A stretch of 64,000 nucleotides of DNA. Origin: Reichenbachiella sp. Its GTDB lineage: Bacteria > Bacteroidota > Bacteroidia > Cytophagales > Cyclobacteriaceae. This document shows positions 40,845 to 51,105 of the stretch, piece after piece. The position numbers and the translations under genes are program-made. Every line of letters begins with the position of its first letter. Position 1 is the first letter of the stretch. The stretch is from the NCBI RefSeq assembly GCF_033344935.1, contig NZ_JAWPMM010000001.1, forward strand, positions 1,040,001 through 1,104,000, read 5' to 3'. The notes under the pieces are model-generated. The model had not been told where the DNA came from. It did no database searches and saw only the letters and a program-made list of their open reading frames with translations.

Positions 40845-42083
40845 TTAGCTCTTTCCTGCCGCTTTTAGTACAGCATCCCAAACGCGGAATACATTCTTGT
40901 AACAGATCTTTTCAATATCTTCTTCTGAGTACCCTCTGTTGAGTAATTCTTCGATCAGTTTAGGATAGTCTGCTGCAGTTTTCAATCGGTTAGGTAGTGA
41001 ATTGCCTACACCATCGAAATCTGACCCCAGTCCAACATAATCTACTCCTACTAGCTTTACAACGTAATCGATGTGATCTGCAGCATCTTTTACATCCGCA
41101 AAGAAATCGTTATCTATCAGCCACTGGTTGCTGAAAGCTGTAATGGCGGAATCGCTGGCATTTGGATTTTGTGCTTTGTACTCCTTGAGTGCCATTTTAG
41201 CCGTATCATACAATTGACGTGATTTTTGTAATAAGAAAGTAGAACCAAAGTTGATTTGGATTACCCCATTCTTTTTAGCCAGCAACTTGATCATATCATC
41301 GCTCATGTTTCTTTCGAATCCAGGAGTGAATTGTCTGACCGAAGAGTGTGAGGCAATACAAGGCACATCGGTCATTTCCATTACCTGATAGAAGGTGCTA
41401 TCTGAGACATGGGCAATATCAACCATGATGCCTTGGGCATTCATTTCTTTTACTACTTCTCTTCCAAAAGGACTTAGACCATTCCACTTTCTTGTAGGGT
41501 CGTAAGAAGAATCGCAGATTAGATTATTCTTCGAATGCGTCAATGTCACATATCTGATACCACGGTCATAGAAGTATTTCACATTTTCAATGTTGTCTTC
41601 TATGCCTGATCCATTTTCCATACCCATAGGAAGGGAAATTAGGCCCTTTTCAAAGTTTTGAATAGCTTCTGCTGGACTCCCAGCTAGAGCGAAATGAGCG
41701 GGGTAAGTATCAACAATTTGCTCTACCATGCTAATGAGTGAGTCAGCCAAGACTTTAGAAGCACCAGAAGTTTTTTGTAATGATGCAGGTAAATAGATCG
41801 ACATAAAAGGCACATCTAATCCACCTTTTTTCGACTTGATATAGTCAAAATTACCATCGATTTCTCCTGACAAATCTGGAATTGTGCCTTTTGCCATATA
41901 ACCTTCTTCTGCAAGTTTGTATGGCAAGTCGATATGGCCATCAGTAATAATAAACTTTTTGGCTAACGTTTCAGCTTGTGTTCTGATATCGGGCGTAGCC
42001 TTTGGAGTTGTGGTTTCTTTTGGCTTGTTACAACTGTATAGGAAGATGGAGGTGAGGGTGATTGTAAATAGTAATTTTCTCAT
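40845..42083 (-). CDS. Membrane dipeptidase (peptidase M19), lipoprotein
   Basis: 412 residues. Lipoprotein signal MRKLLFTITLTSIFLYSC (Cys at 18). M19 motifs are ITDGHIDLPYKL (His, Asp), MGMENGSGIE (Glu), VDIAHVSDSTF (His), CIASHSSVR, and VGLGSDFDGVG. The enzyme cuts dipeptides with a two-zinc centre outside the membrane. It is single-gene by context, with its own terminator. Confidence 0.93.
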   Translation of the reverse strand: MRKLLFTITLTSIFLYSCNKPKETTTPKATPDIRTQAETLAKKFIITDGHIDLPYKLAEEGYMAKGTIPDLSGEIDGNFDYIKSKKGGLDVPFMSIYLPASLQKTSGASKVLADSLISMVEQIVDTYPAHFALAGSPAEAIQNFEKGLISLPMGMENGSGIEDNIENVKYFYDRGIRYVTLTHSKNNLICDSSYDPTRKWNGLSPFGREVVKEMNAQGIMVDIAHVSDSTFYQVMEMTDVPCIASHSSVRQFTPGFERNMSDDMIKLLAKKNGVIQINFGSTFLLQKSRQLYDTAKMALKEYKAQNPNASDSAITAFSNQWLIDNDFFADVKDAADHIDYVVKLVGVDYVGLGSDFDGVGNSLPNRLKTAADYPKLIEELLNRGYSEEDIEKICYKNVFRVWDAVLKAAGKS

Positions 42084-42173
42084 CGTTTGTTATTTAAATG
42101 AGCTGGAAATTAGGCAATTATCAAGAAGAAAGAAAAAATTCTTGTTCAGTGGTCATTCAACCAAATGACCGGT

Positions 42174-44051
42174 TCAACTGATTTCTGATAATTCCAACCA
42201 GCGCATCTCTAATTCATCGAGTTTCTCCACGATCCGCTCTACTTCGGTAGACCATTCGGTGAGCTGAACATGATCAGTTTCTCCCGAGTTCAATAGCCCA
42301 GCTAATTCTTCTTTTCTTGCCTCCAGTTTGGGCATTTCTTTTTCAATGGATTCAAACTCCTGTTTCTCTTTGTAAGTAAGTTTCCTTTGGTTTTCGCTTT
42401 TTTGTTTCGGCTCCTCTTTAGTCGGTGAAACCGGGGCCTTAGCGCTTGTTTTAGATTTAGGAGGCTCTAAACGATAGTCAGTATAGTTGCCATGGAAATC
42501 TCGGATGGAAGGTGTTTCATCCAATACAAATAGGTGATCCACCAGCTTGTCCATAAAGTATCTGTCGTGAGACACGATCAGTAGGCAACCACCAAAATTA
42601 TCTAAATAGTCTTCTAGTATATTAAGCGTGACAATATCCAGGTCATTGGTAGGTTCATCCAGAATCAGAAAATTGGGATTGGCCATCAAGACCTTCAATA
42701 GTTGTAGTCTTCTTTTCTCCCCACCGCTTAATTTCGAAATATGTGAATATTGAGATTTAGGTGGAAATAAAAATTGATTAAGCAACTGAGAAGCTGTCAC
42801 TGTACTGCCGTCTTCCAATGTTATCACTTCAGCAATTTCCTGGATCGCCTCGATGACGGTTTTTCCACCATCCTCTTGAATGGTGTCCTGAGTATAATAG
42901 CCAAAAGAAGTATTAAGCCCTTTGTCGATGGTACCGGCATCAGGTGCTAATACACCGGTAAGTACGTTGAGAAAGGTAGATTTTCCAGTGCCATTTTTCC
43001 CAACGACACCTACTTTTTCACCTCGAGTAAAAATGTGAGAGAAGTTTGCAAAAATGTCTTTGTCACCAAATGACTTCGAAACCTTGTCAAGTTCCAATAT
43101 TTTCTTCCCTTGTCGTTTGCCACTAATTTTGATCTCCATTTCGGACTTCCGGAGATCTACATTGGCTTTTTCTTTCGTTTCGTAGAAAGCGTCAATCCTA
43201 TATTTGGCTTTAGTACCCCGTGCCTTCGGCTGGCGACGCATCCATTCTAGCTCTTTGGATAGGAGGTTTCTGGCTTTGTCTTTGGCTTGTTGTTGTACTT
43301 CTTCTCTTTCGGATTTTTTTTCTAAGAAATTACTATAGTTGCCGTTGTATTTGAAGATTTGACCCTGATCCATTTCGAGGATCATATTACATACTTTATC
43401 CAAGAAGTATCTATCGTGAGTCACCATTAGAATGGCTAGATTTTGAGAAGAAAGATACTCCTCCATCCATTCTATAATATCCAGATCCAGGTGGTTGGTT
43501 GGCTCATCGAGTATGAGAAAATCAGGCTCGTCGAGAAGTGCTTTAGCGAGTGCAATTCGCTTTTGCTGCCCTCCTGACATGTCCTTGATTGATTGATTAA
43601 GGTCATTGATGCCCAATTTCCCTAGGACTTCTTTGAGTCGATGTTCATAATCCCAGGCATTCAGACTGTCAATCTTTTCAATCAACTCCTGCATGCGCTC
43701 CTGATCTTTGTCCGATGGGTCGGGTTTTTCTATGAGTTTCCAATATTCACTGAGCACTTTTGCTTCAGGATGGTCGCCCTCAGTAATAGAATCCAGAACG
43801 GTGTTGTAGCCACTCAAATCTGGGGCTTGATCTAAGATGGAAACTTTCAAATCCCTGGCAAAGGAGACTACTCCTTCATCAGGGCTAATCTGTTTAGCCA
43901 CTATATTCAGCAGCGTGGATTTACCGCATCCGTTTACACCAACCAAGGCTACCTTTTGACCTTGTTCTATCCCAAATGTAATGTTTTCAAAAAGTTGCTT
44001 GTCGTTAAAACTCTTGGTTAATTTTTCGACAGAAAGTGCAATTGGAGGCAT
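42174..44051 (-). CDS. uup: ABC-F ATPase, Uup type
   Basis: 625 residues from the ATG at 44,051; a frame reaching 44,141 adds 30 unlikely residues. Two ATPase domains: Walker A GVNGCGKSTLLN and GKNGTGKSTFLN; signatures MSGGQQKRIALAKALL and LSGGEKRRLQLLKVLM; Walker B FLILDEPTNHLD and FLILDEPTNDLD. A C-terminal coiled coil (about 560-625, KQEFESIEKEMPKLEARKEEL...) marks the Uup subgroup. ABC-F proteins act on ribosomes or, for Uup, on DNA structures. Confidence 0.9.
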   Translation of the reverse strand: MPPIALSVEKLTKSFNDKQLFENITFGIEQGQKVALVGVNGCGKSTLLNIVAKQISPDEGVVSFARDLKVSILDQAPDLSGYNTVLDSITEGDHPEAKVLSEYWKLIEKPDPSDKDQERMQELIEKIDSLNAWDYEHRLKEVLGKLGINDLNQSIKDMSGGQQKRIALAKALLDEPDFLILDEPTNHLDLDIIEWMEEYLSSQNLAILMVTHDRYFLDKVCNMILEMDQGQIFKYNGNYSNFLEKKSEREEVQQQAKDKARNLLSKELEWMRRQPKARGTKAKYRIDAFYETKEKANVDLRKSEMEIKISGKRQGKKILELDKVSKSFGDKDIFANFSHIFTRGEKVGVVGKNGTGKSTFLNVLTGVLAPDAGTIDKGLNTSFGYYTQDTIQEDGGKTVIEAIQEIAEVITLEDGSTVTASQLLNQFLFPPKSQYSHISKLSGGEKRRLQLLKVLMANPNFLILDEPTNDLDIVTLNILEDYLDNFGGCLLIVSHDRYFMDKLVDHLFVLDETPSIRDFHGNYTDYRLEPPKSKTSAKAPVSPTKEEPKQKSENQRKLTYKEKQEFESIEKEMPKLEARKEELAGLLNSGETDHVQLTEWSTEVERIVEKLDELEMRWLELSEIS

Positions 44052-44245
44052 GAAGTATGTTTTAAAAAATGCGGATACAAATATAGAAGCTATAAAGCTT
44101 AGAAAGTCGGAAATAAAATAGAACTGACAAATGGATCTCAATTATTTGAATAATTCACTATCTTGAAAAAATAATTGAGAGGTGAAAAATTCAATCATTT
44201 CTCAAAACAATAATCAGATTTATACTTAATCAAAACAAAAGAATC

Positions 44246-44797
44246 ATGAAAAAAACATTAGCGATTATTTTATTAGCTCTTGGCGTGTCTACTGTAAGTA
44301 TGGCTCAAGACTATAAGCCATTTCAGTTGTACTTTGGACTAGGCTTTGCATCTCCTGGAGCAGGAGGAGTTGGGGTATTGGTGGATTTTGAGCCATCATA
44401 TAGAATAAATGATCAAATAGCAGTTGGTTTTAGACTCGAATCAGCGGCAATGGCAAAGGAAGTAACTGTCGGGGTTGATTCAGAGATATCAGCGGTCGGT
44501 TCATATACACTAAATGGCCGATATTATTTTGGCGATAGTAATTTCAGGCCATACGTTGGTGCCGGTTTCGGATTATACTCCTTGGGAACAGTGGAAGCTG
44601 ATATAGATGGAGGTGATGTTGAGGCAGATTTTGGAACAAAATTTGGATTCTATCCGAGGATTGGATTTGATTTTGGTCATTTCAATATGAACTTGGATTA
44701 TAACCTGATTCCAAAATATGACGAAAATGGAGCTGATGTGAAGAATAGCTATTTAGGCATCAGAATTGGCTTCTTCCTTTTTGGAGGAAAGAACTAA
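44246..44797 (+). CDS. Outer-membrane beta-barrel protein
   Basis: 183 residues with a signal peptide (ILLALGVSTVSMAQ). Alternating beta strands with aromatic ends: GRYYFGDSNFRPYVGAGFGLYS, GTKFGFYPRIGFDFGHFNMNLDYNLIP, and a final SYLGIRIGFFLFGGKN. This fits an 8-strand OmpA-like barrel without a peptidoglycan domain. A terminator follows. Confidence 0.85.
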   Translation: MKKTLAIILLALGVSTVSMAQDYKPFQLYFGLGFASPGAGGVGVLVDFEPSYRINDQIAVGFRLESAAMAKEVTVGVDSEISAVGSYTLNGRYYFGDSNFRPYVGAGFGLYSLGTVEADIDGGDVEADFGTKFGFYPRIGFDFGHFNMNLDYNLIPKYDENGADVKNSYLGIRIGFFLFGGKN

Positions 44798-44816
44798 ATC
44801 ATTTCGATTAGATATT

Positions 44817-44853
44817 AAAAAAGGGTCAGCAACTAATTGCTGACCCTTTTTTG
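44817..44853. terminator. Bidirectional terminator
   Basis: AAAAAGGGTCAGCAA and TTGCTGACCCTTTTT form a perfect stem with loop CTAA, flanked by A and T tracts. It lies between two convergent genes and can serve both. Confidence 0.9.
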
Positions 44854-44871
44854 TTTTTATTTAAGTAATCA

Positions 44872-45150
44872 TTATTTCTTTTTGAAAGCTGCTTCTGCTG
44901 CTCTTTTAATCTCTTCTGCGGCAGCAACTAGATGCGTCTTTATCTCTTCCCATTTGCCTTCATTTTTGTCTTTGAAGGATTGATATTCTTCGTCAAGTTT
45001 GCTCTTTTTCTTTTTGAGATCCTTGATTTTGTCTTCTACCTCATCACGAATATCATCTTTAGCACCTTTGGCTTCTAGAATCAATTCATCTATTCTTTTA
45101 CCTAGTTCTTTTAATATTTTTTCTACTTGTCCTTGATGATCTGTACTCAT
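44872..45150 (-). CDS. Small charged coiled-coil protein
   Basis: 92 residues, almost all helix with many Lys and Glu: ILKELGKRIDELILEAKGAKDDIRDEVEDKIKDLKKKKSKLDEEYQ... It ends AAEEIKRAAEAAFKKK. Such apolipoprotein- or stress-like proteins are common in Bacteroidota, role unknown. It is divergent from udk. Confidence 0.75.
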   Translation of the reverse strand: MSTDHQGQVEKILKELGKRIDELILEAKGAKDDIRDEVEDKIKDLKKKKSKLDEEYQSFKDKNEGKWEEIKTHLVAAAEEIKRAAEAAFKKK

Positions 45151-45277
45151 GGTGGTAATTGTTTTAACTAAAAGTAGCTAAATATACTGAAAATCGAATC
45201 TTGCGTTTTCCATCTCACCAACTTAATTTTTGTCTAAAATTGCATATATTTTTGAATCAAGATCAATAACTAAACTC

Positions 45278-45898
45278 ATGGCCACACCCTATATCGTTGG
45301 GATCACAGGCGGAAGCGCTTCCGGAAAAACATTGTTGCTCAATGAATTGAAAAAGTCTTTTAGTGAAGAGGAACTCTGCATTGTCTCTCAAGACAACTAT
45401 TATCGTCCGAGACATGAGCAACCGGTGGATAAAAATGGTGTTCAAAACTTTGATAAACCAGAATCCATTGACCAACAAGCCTTTGCTGAAGATGTGGCTA
45501 AATTGAAGCGAGGAGAAACCGTTACACGTCAGGAATACACTTTTAACAACCCTAAGGTAGAGCCCAAAATGCTCACCTTTAATCCTTCCTCTATCATAGT
45601 GGTAGAAGGTATTTTTGTATTCTATCTCAAAGAAGTTGTGGCTTCTTTGGACTTGAAAGTATTCGTGGATGCCAAAGATTTCTTGATGCTAAAGCGCAGA
45701 ATCCTGAGGGATGCAAAAGAAAGAGGCTATGATTTGGATGATGTGCTGTATCGCTTTGATAAGCATGTTATGCCCACCTATAAGAAATTTATCAAGCCAT
45801 TTAAGCAAGATGCCGATATAATTATTCCAAATAATAACGACTCGCTAAAGAATGGTTTAGGTGTGTTGGTTGGATTTTTAAGAAGTAAAATCGATTAG
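45278..45898 (+). CDS. udk: Uridine kinase
   Basis: 206 residues from the ATG at 45,278; an in-frame start at 45,230 adds 16 residues and is less likely. P-loop GITGGSASGKT, SQDNYYRP, and RRILRDAKERGYDLDDVLYRF as lid. It phosphorylates uridine or cytidine for salvage. Confidence 0.93.
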   Translation: MATPYIVGITGGSASGKTLLLNELKKSFSEEELCIVSQDNYYRPRHEQPVDKNGVQNFDKPESIDQQAFAEDVAKLKRGETVTRQEYTFNNPKVEPKMLTFNPSSIIVVEGIFVFYLKEVVASLDLKVFVDAKDFLMLKRRILRDAKERGYDLDDVLYRFDKHVMPTYKKFIKPFKQDADIIIPNNNDSLKNGLGVLVGFLRSKID

Positions 45899-45961
45899 TC
45901 GTTTTCGACTTGTTCTGATTCTTGCCTGAAAATGCTTATCTTTTAGTAAGATTCTCGGGTA

Positions 45962-47398
45962 ATGCAGCAAAAATATTTAATCGCCCAACTGGAAAATACT
46001 AATGATCGGTTGTGGTCTTATGACTCTAATCTGGTCTGTACATACGTCAACCAGAACATGGCTGATGACTATGAGCGCGCCTTTGGGTATAAGCTTGAAG
46101 CTGGAATGAATGTCTTACACAATGTTCCGGAGCCTATCTATTCTATCTGGTTTGATCGCTATAAAAAGGCACTGAAAGGTGAGAAATTCACAGTAGTGGA
46201 TCGATTTGAAATAGAGGGAGTACCAGAGTACGTTGAGGTTTCCTTCAATCCTGTTTTTGAAAACGGAGAAATACTCTGTGTGGCCTGTTCGTCTAAGGAT
46301 ATATCGGTTGGTAAACGCGCAGAAATGCGAGTTCAAGAAAGCGAGGCCAATTTATTTGCGCAGATAGAAAATACCACAGATAGTATATGGTCAGTCAGCG
46401 ATCAATATGCGATTGTGACTATGAATTCCGTTTTTAAGCGAGAATTTGATAGGGTCTTTAGATGTGACCTCAAATTGGGAGATATAATTATCGATTATCT
46501 ACCTGAGCCTCATCGCACCATTTGGAAGGAACGATATGATCGGGCCTTAGGAGGTGAGAAGTTTGAGATAGTGGAAACTCATGAATTTGAAGAGCCCGCA
46601 GTTCATATTTCAATTGCTTACAATCCAGTGCTTGTCGAAGAAAAAATAGTTGGGGTGGCTTGTTTTACGCGAGACATCACTGCATTGAAAACTTCCGAGG
46701 TCGAACTGAAAAACGCATTACAATCAAGAGATAAGCTATTTTCAGTAATTGCTCATGATCTTCGGGGGCCCATTGCAAACATTCTTCAGCTTACCAAATT
46801 GCTCAAGATGCAAAAGGGAGATATTGAAGTTCATCAAAATGCCCTCAATTTACTGGCTAACTCTTCATCAAGTGTTTATCGATTATTGGATAATCTGCTG
46901 AATTGGGCTTTATCACAACAAGGAGTCATTGAATTGAATCCTGAAAATTACACTTTGCGGGACTTAGTACATTCAGCAATCGAGGCGTATCAAATTAATG
47001 CTAACCTGAAGAAATTAAAGGTTAAAGTAGGAATTAATGAGGATATAAAAGTGTATGCCGACAAGTCCATTTTTAGTAGTGTAGTGGCCAATCTGTTTAA
47101 TAATGCAATTAAATACACTAGCGAAGGGGGGACGATTAGTCTTGAGGCCATGCCTAACGGAGAGGCCGTGGTGGTTCAAATTAAGGACACGGGAATTGGA
47201 ATGTCGCAAGAGCAGATTGAGTTGATTCTTCAAAAAAACTCGTTGAAATCTACTTTAGGAACCAAACATGAAAAGGGCACAGGATTAGGCTTAGTCCTAT
47301 CCAAAGAATTTATAAAACTCAACAAGGGAAAATTTAATATCAAAAGTGAAGAGGGTAAAGGCTCCATTTTTGAATTTACCCTCCCCAAAGGCTCATGA
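45962..47398 (+). CDS. PAS-domain sensor histidine kinase
   Basis: 478 residues, no membrane segment. Two PAS domains in tandem (about 1-120 and 125-245), with the pair of phrases LENTNDRLWSYD and IENTTDSIWSVS showing internal duplication. Then the H-box VIAHDLRGPIANIL, N-box NLFNNAIKYT, G1 DTGIGMS and G2 GTGLGLVLSKEF. It is a cytosolic kinase without an adjacent response regulator. Its stop is 1 bp from the convergent yebC stop. Confidence 0.93.
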   Translation: MQQKYLIAQLENTNDRLWSYDSNLVCTYVNQNMADDYERAFGYKLEAGMNVLHNVPEPIYSIWFDRYKKALKGEKFTVVDRFEIEGVPEYVEVSFNPVFENGEILCVACSSKDISVGKRAEMRVQESEANLFAQIENTTDSIWSVSDQYAIVTMNSVFKREFDRVFRCDLKLGDIIIDYLPEPHRTIWKERYDRALGGEKFEIVETHEFEEPAVHISIAYNPVLVEEKIVGVACFTRDITALKTSEVELKNALQSRDKLFSVIAHDLRGPIANILQLTKLLKMQKGDIEVHQNALNLLANSSSSVYRLLDNLLNWALSQQGVIELNPENYTLRDLVHSAIEAYQINANLKKLKVKVGINEDIKVYADKSIFSSVVANLFNNAIKYTSEGGTISLEAMPNGEAVVVQIKDTGIGMSQEQIELILQKNSLKSTLGTKHEKGTGLGLVLSKEFIKLNKGKFNIKSEEGKGSIFEFTLPKGS

Positions 47399-47399
47399 T

Positions 47400-48113
47400 T
47401 TAAGCCATGGTGTGAAAGACATTTTGCACGTCATCATCCTCCTCTAATTTTTCCAATAGCTTGTTTACATCTTCTTGCTGCTCTTCGCTCAGTTCTTTGG
47501 TTGTGGTAGGGATTCTTTCAAAGCCAGAAGATAAAATTTCAATGTTGTTTTCTTCAAAGTACTTCTGCAATGAACCGAAGTCTGCGAAACCTCCATATAC
47601 CATCATGCCATCCTCGTCGTCAAAAACTTCCTCGGCGCCAAAGTCGATCAGTTCAAGTTCCAATTCTTCGGCATCCAAGTCCAAAGTTTCTTTATTCAAC
47701 CGGAAGTTGCACTGATGCTCAAACATGAACTCAACAGAACCAGATGTACCTAAATTACCATCACATTTGGTGAAATAGCTTCTCACATTAGCCACTGTTC
47801 TATTATTGTTGTCGGTCGCGGTTTCTACCAATACGGCAATACCGTGAGGTGCGTAGCCTTCAAAGAGTGTTTCTTTGAAATCACCTTGAGCCTTGTCAGA
47901 AGCTCGTTTGATGGCGCGCTCAATATTATCCTTGGGCATATTGGCGGCTTTGGCATTTTGCATGACCGCACGAAGACGTGAGTTGGTATTTGGGTCAGGA
48001 CCACCAGCTTTTACAGCTATTACAATGTCTTTTCCAATTCGCGTGAATGTCCGTGACATGGCTCCCCATCGCTTCAGTTTTCGTGCTTTTCTAAATTCAA
48101 ATGCTCTTCCCAT
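47400..48113 (-). CDS. YebC/PmpR-family protein
   Basis: 237 residues. Family signs are MGRAFEFRKARKLKRWGAMSRTFTRIGKDI, NMPKDNIERAIKRA, and YEGYAPHGIAVLVE-like LFEGYAPHGIAVLVETATDNNNRTVANVRS. Members are either DNA-binding regulators or translation factors that relieve stalling. The N-terminus fits the Bacteroidota variant. Confidence 0.92.
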   Translation of the reverse strand: MGRAFEFRKARKLKRWGAMSRTFTRIGKDIVIAVKAGGPDPNTNSRLRAVMQNAKAANMPKDNIERAIKRASDKAQGDFKETLFEGYAPHGIAVLVETATDNNNRTVANVRSYFTKCDGNLGTSGSVEFMFEHQCNFRLNKETLDLDAEELELELIDFGAEEVFDDEDGMMVYGGFADFGSLQKYFEENNIEILSSGFERIPTTTKELSEEQQEDVNKLLEKLEEDDDVQNVFHTMA

Positions 48114-48199
48114 TTCGGTCTATTTTTTTACTGAAGGCAAATATATAAAAAGGGTTAAATGGAAAGTAATCTCGGCGTAATCAATGTTGAAGAGAAAGT

Positions 48200-48949
48200 T
48201 TAAGGAACGACTGTAGAAATGACTAGGTAGTCTGTTGAAAGACCGGTGTAAATATTTAAATCTAGTGATTCGTCATAGATATATGGATCATACTCTGACG
48301 TGGAATAGAAGGCAAAATATACTGTTTGACCGCTATGAAAATTGTTTAAATAAGGGAATGTGGAAATAGAGGATTGAATTCTTGCATCCTCATTATTAAG
48401 AGGAGTTACCCTTTCGGAAGAAACTGGTATACCGAGCTTGCCCGTGACCAAATAATTTGTTTTGGAGGGGTTAGATTCGGTATGAATAAAAAATCTAAAG
48501 TATTTTTTGTTATATCTACTGGATAGAAAATTTTTAACGTCCATTTCGAACAGAATTTGTTGAACTACAGACTCGCTGTCCAAATTGATGTTGCTAATGG
48601 TATAAATTGGAATGGAAGGCACTCGGATATGAATGCTTTCATTTTCGAGAGTAAGGTCCGTGTAGGTTACTTCGGCGTATCCTTCCTTTTCAACTTTTAA
48701 GTCAAAAGTTAAAGAGTCCTCTACCTCAAATGAAAAGGAACCATTTTTCTCTGATAAAACGTTTTGGACTGACTCTTCCTCTACAATCAATGTGACCTCA
48801 AAACCACTGTGATCATCAATTTCAAATGAGCGACCTCGTTCATCATCTGCGGACACAAATCCCTTTATGGTATAAATAGTAGGCTCAGAGTCGTTTTCTT
48901 GACAAGAAAATAGCAACAAATAAAGGAGGATAAACGGGAGTCGAATCAT
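48200..48949 (-). CDS. Hypothetical lipoprotein with N-terminal beta-sandwich
   Basis: 249 residues from the ATG at 48,949, giving lipoprotein signal MIRLPFILLYLLLFSC. Residues 20-110 have the layout of a carboxypeptidase regulatory-like domain (TIKGFVSADDERG..., NGSFSFEVEDS, KEGYAEVTYTDL). The C-terminal half is unrecognised. Function unknown. Confidence 0.65.
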   Translation of the reverse strand: MIRLPFILLYLLLFSCQENDSEPTIYTIKGFVSADDERGRSFEIDDHSGFEVTLIVEEESVQNVLSEKNGSFSFEVEDSLTFDLKVEKEGYAEVTYTDLTLENESIHIRVPSIPIYTISNINLDSESVVQQILFEMDVKNFLSSRYNKKYFRFFIHTESNPSKTNYLVTGKLGIPVSSERVTPLNNEDARIQSSISTFPYLNNFHSGQTVYFAFYSTSEYDPYIYDESLDLNIYTGLSTDYLVISTVVP

Positions 48950-49031
48950 ATCATTTTTCAGGAAAGACAATTGGCCTTTGGTCTTCCCTGAAAAATGTTT
49001 AGTACATCATGAGTGATTGTCAGCTATTTGA

Positions 49032-50363
49032 CTATTTGATCTCACACTCCTTAAAGGTAATACCATGAGATTCAAGCTCATTGAGTACTGGCTCGTAGAT
49101 ATCTTTCTCTGTAGGAATATGAACGCCTTTCGGACTCATTTTTTCTTGTAGAATCAGCTGTGCTGACACAGCTAGCGGAAGCCCAACAGTCTTAGACATG
49201 GCCGTATTGATAGAATCTTCGCCTTCTATAGCCATATAAGATTGGATTTGCTTTGTTTCATTTCCCTGTAGATACACAAATTTGTGCCACATCACAATCA
49301 TGTCTTTTTCATCAGGCTCGATGGTCCACTTTTTCTTCAGAATGTGTTCTAATATCTGTGCAGGAGTGCCCTTATCTAATCCAACAAGCTCGTCTTCGAA
49401 CATGCCTAGCCATTTGAGTTTAAACATCTCATCAGATTCTAAATCAAGGTTTAGATAATGTGCCAATTTTAGTTCTACAGAGTCATCTGGGTTGAAGGAT
49501 AGAAATGAATTGATAAATTGACGATGAGTCATATTTGATACATCATGTAGCTCGTAGGTATCATCGGTTGCGCCTAACTGGATAAAGACATCCCAAGCTT
49601 TACAAAATCCTACTCTTCTTAAAGTTCCTCGGTAGAGTGTTTTTATTCCTCTTAGTTTGTAGGCATCAAGATATTTTAGAGAATCTCTATTAGCGTATCC
49701 TTCGAAGTATCCATATTCAGGAATGTGTATCACTTCTGTTCTTCTAAATAATTTTTGATACGGGATGTATTTGTAGCGGCCTTCCTGAATAAATTTTACA
49801 AAACCTTGGCCCGCCAACACGACATTTCTTGGGTTCCATGTGAACTTGTATTCCCATGGATTATCATCATCACTTGGTGCCAATAGCCCTCCAGTAAAGG
49901 TTTCAAATGCTTGGAGCTCATGTCCTGCATTTCGAATTCTGTCCAATACTTTCATGGCAGACATGTGATCAATCCCAGGGTCAAGTCCCATTTCCATGAT
50001 CAATCCGGCTCCATTTTTTTCAAACTCGCTGCTGAGGGCTTTGATCTCGTCAGTTACGTAGGAAGCTGTTAGCATGTTGATACCATGCGCGGCGCAAATT
50101 TTGGCTACATGGATGTGAAAGGAAGCCGGCATCATGGAAATCACCAAATCAAATCCTGAAGTCAATTTTTGTTGATGGGCCTCATTGAATATGTCAAATG
50201 ATATAGCTTCTCCTCGCGAATTGTCTTTTATTTTTTCCTTGGCTAATTTTTCATCCAAATCTCCAACCACTACTTGCCAGTCGTTGGGTTCGGCGTGCTT
50301 AAGTAGAAATTCTATGAGGGTAGAAGAAGATCTTCCTGCACCAAGTACAAGTACTTTTTTCAT
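49032..50363 (-). CDS. Saccharopine dehydrogenase-family protein
   Basis: 443 residues. N-terminal NAD(P)-binding GAGRSSSTLIEFLL, a middle domain with MEMGLDPGIDHMSAMKVLDRI and GGLLAPSDDDNPWEYKFTWNP, and C-terminal catalytic parts. In Bacteroidota these act in lysine breakdown or related aminoadipate chemistry. The exact substrate is not settled here. It is divergent from cdd. Confidence 0.88.
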   Translation of the reverse strand: MKKVLVLGAGRSSSTLIEFLLKHAEPNDWQVVVGDLDEKLAKEKIKDNSRGEAISFDIFNEAHQQKLTSGFDLVISMMPASFHIHVAKICAAHGINMLTASYVTDEIKALSSEFEKNGAGLIMEMGLDPGIDHMSAMKVLDRIRNAGHELQAFETFTGGLLAPSDDDNPWEYKFTWNPRNVVLAGQGFVKFIQEGRYKYIPYQKLFRRTEVIHIPEYGYFEGYANRDSLKYLDAYKLRGIKTLYRGTLRRVGFCKAWDVFIQLGATDDTYELHDVSNMTHRQFINSFLSFNPDDSVELKLAHYLNLDLESDEMFKLKWLGMFEDELVGLDKGTPAQILEHILKKKWTIEPDEKDMIVMWHKFVYLQGNETKQIQSYMAIEGEDSINTAMSKTVGLPLAVSAQLILQEKMSPKGVHIPTEKDIYEPVLNELESHGITFKECEIK

Positions 50364-50532
50364 TTTTAGTTGTATTATGTTTTTGGGTATTGTGCTGTTT
50401 TTGGGTCGTTGATTGGTCTAAAAAAGAAGCAAATTATTTGAATTTCATGGCCACTAACAAAACATTTACTTAAAAAAATAAGTATTAAATTGTCCATATT
50501 GCTTTAGTGCATTTAAACCCATATTTCCGACC

Positions 50533-51018
50533 ATGGCCAAAAAGATAACTCATCAGATAGAGGCAGAATTATTGGATTATTCCGAATTAGACTCGGAACA
50601 AAAGACACTGGTTGATGAAGCGAAAGGAATGTTGGATCAAGCTTATGCGCCCTATTCCAAATTTCACGTTGGGGCAGCTGTTTTATTAGAAGGAGGAGCG
50701 GTAATCAAAGGTAGTAATCAGGAAAATGCGGCCTACCCTTCTGGATTGTGCGCCGAACGCGTAGCTATTTTTAGTGCTGGTGCCAATTATCCACAGCAAA
50801 AAATAAAAATGATTGCTATTGTCGCCAAACCTCAAGGAGCCAAAGATTTTGTTATGGCATCGTCTTGTGGCAACTGCAGGCAAGCCATGATGGAGTATGA
50901 AAGTAACCAGTCTGAACCGATTCAACTGCTCTTTGTACGTCCCAACAATGAAATACTGAAAACTACAGTGGGAGACTTATTGCCTTTTGGTTTTGACTCT
51001 AAGAGTTTAAATGGATAA
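50533..51018 (+). CDS. cdd: Cytidine deaminase
   Basis: 161 residues. Zinc site: NAAYPSGLCAERVAIF (Cys, catalytic Glu) and SSCGNCRQAMMEYE (two Cys). The substrate strand is YAPYSKFHVGAAVLLEGG. It converts cytidine to uridine. The N-terminal extension of about 25 residues is typical of this phylum. Confidence 0.94.
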   Translation: MAKKITHQIEAELLDYSELDSEQKTLVDEAKGMLDQAYAPYSKFHVGAAVLLEGGAVIKGSNQENAAYPSGLCAERVAIFSAGANYPQQKIKMIAIVAKPQGAKDFVMASSCGNCRQAMMEYESNQSEPIQLLFVRPNNEILKTTVGDLLPFGFDSKSLNG

Positions 51019-51105
51019 TGTGTGGCAACTTCACTTTCTGCATTACTTTTGAAAGATAATTTTCCATCGTACTGAAAACGATTAATTTTTGAAATTTTAA
51101 AAACC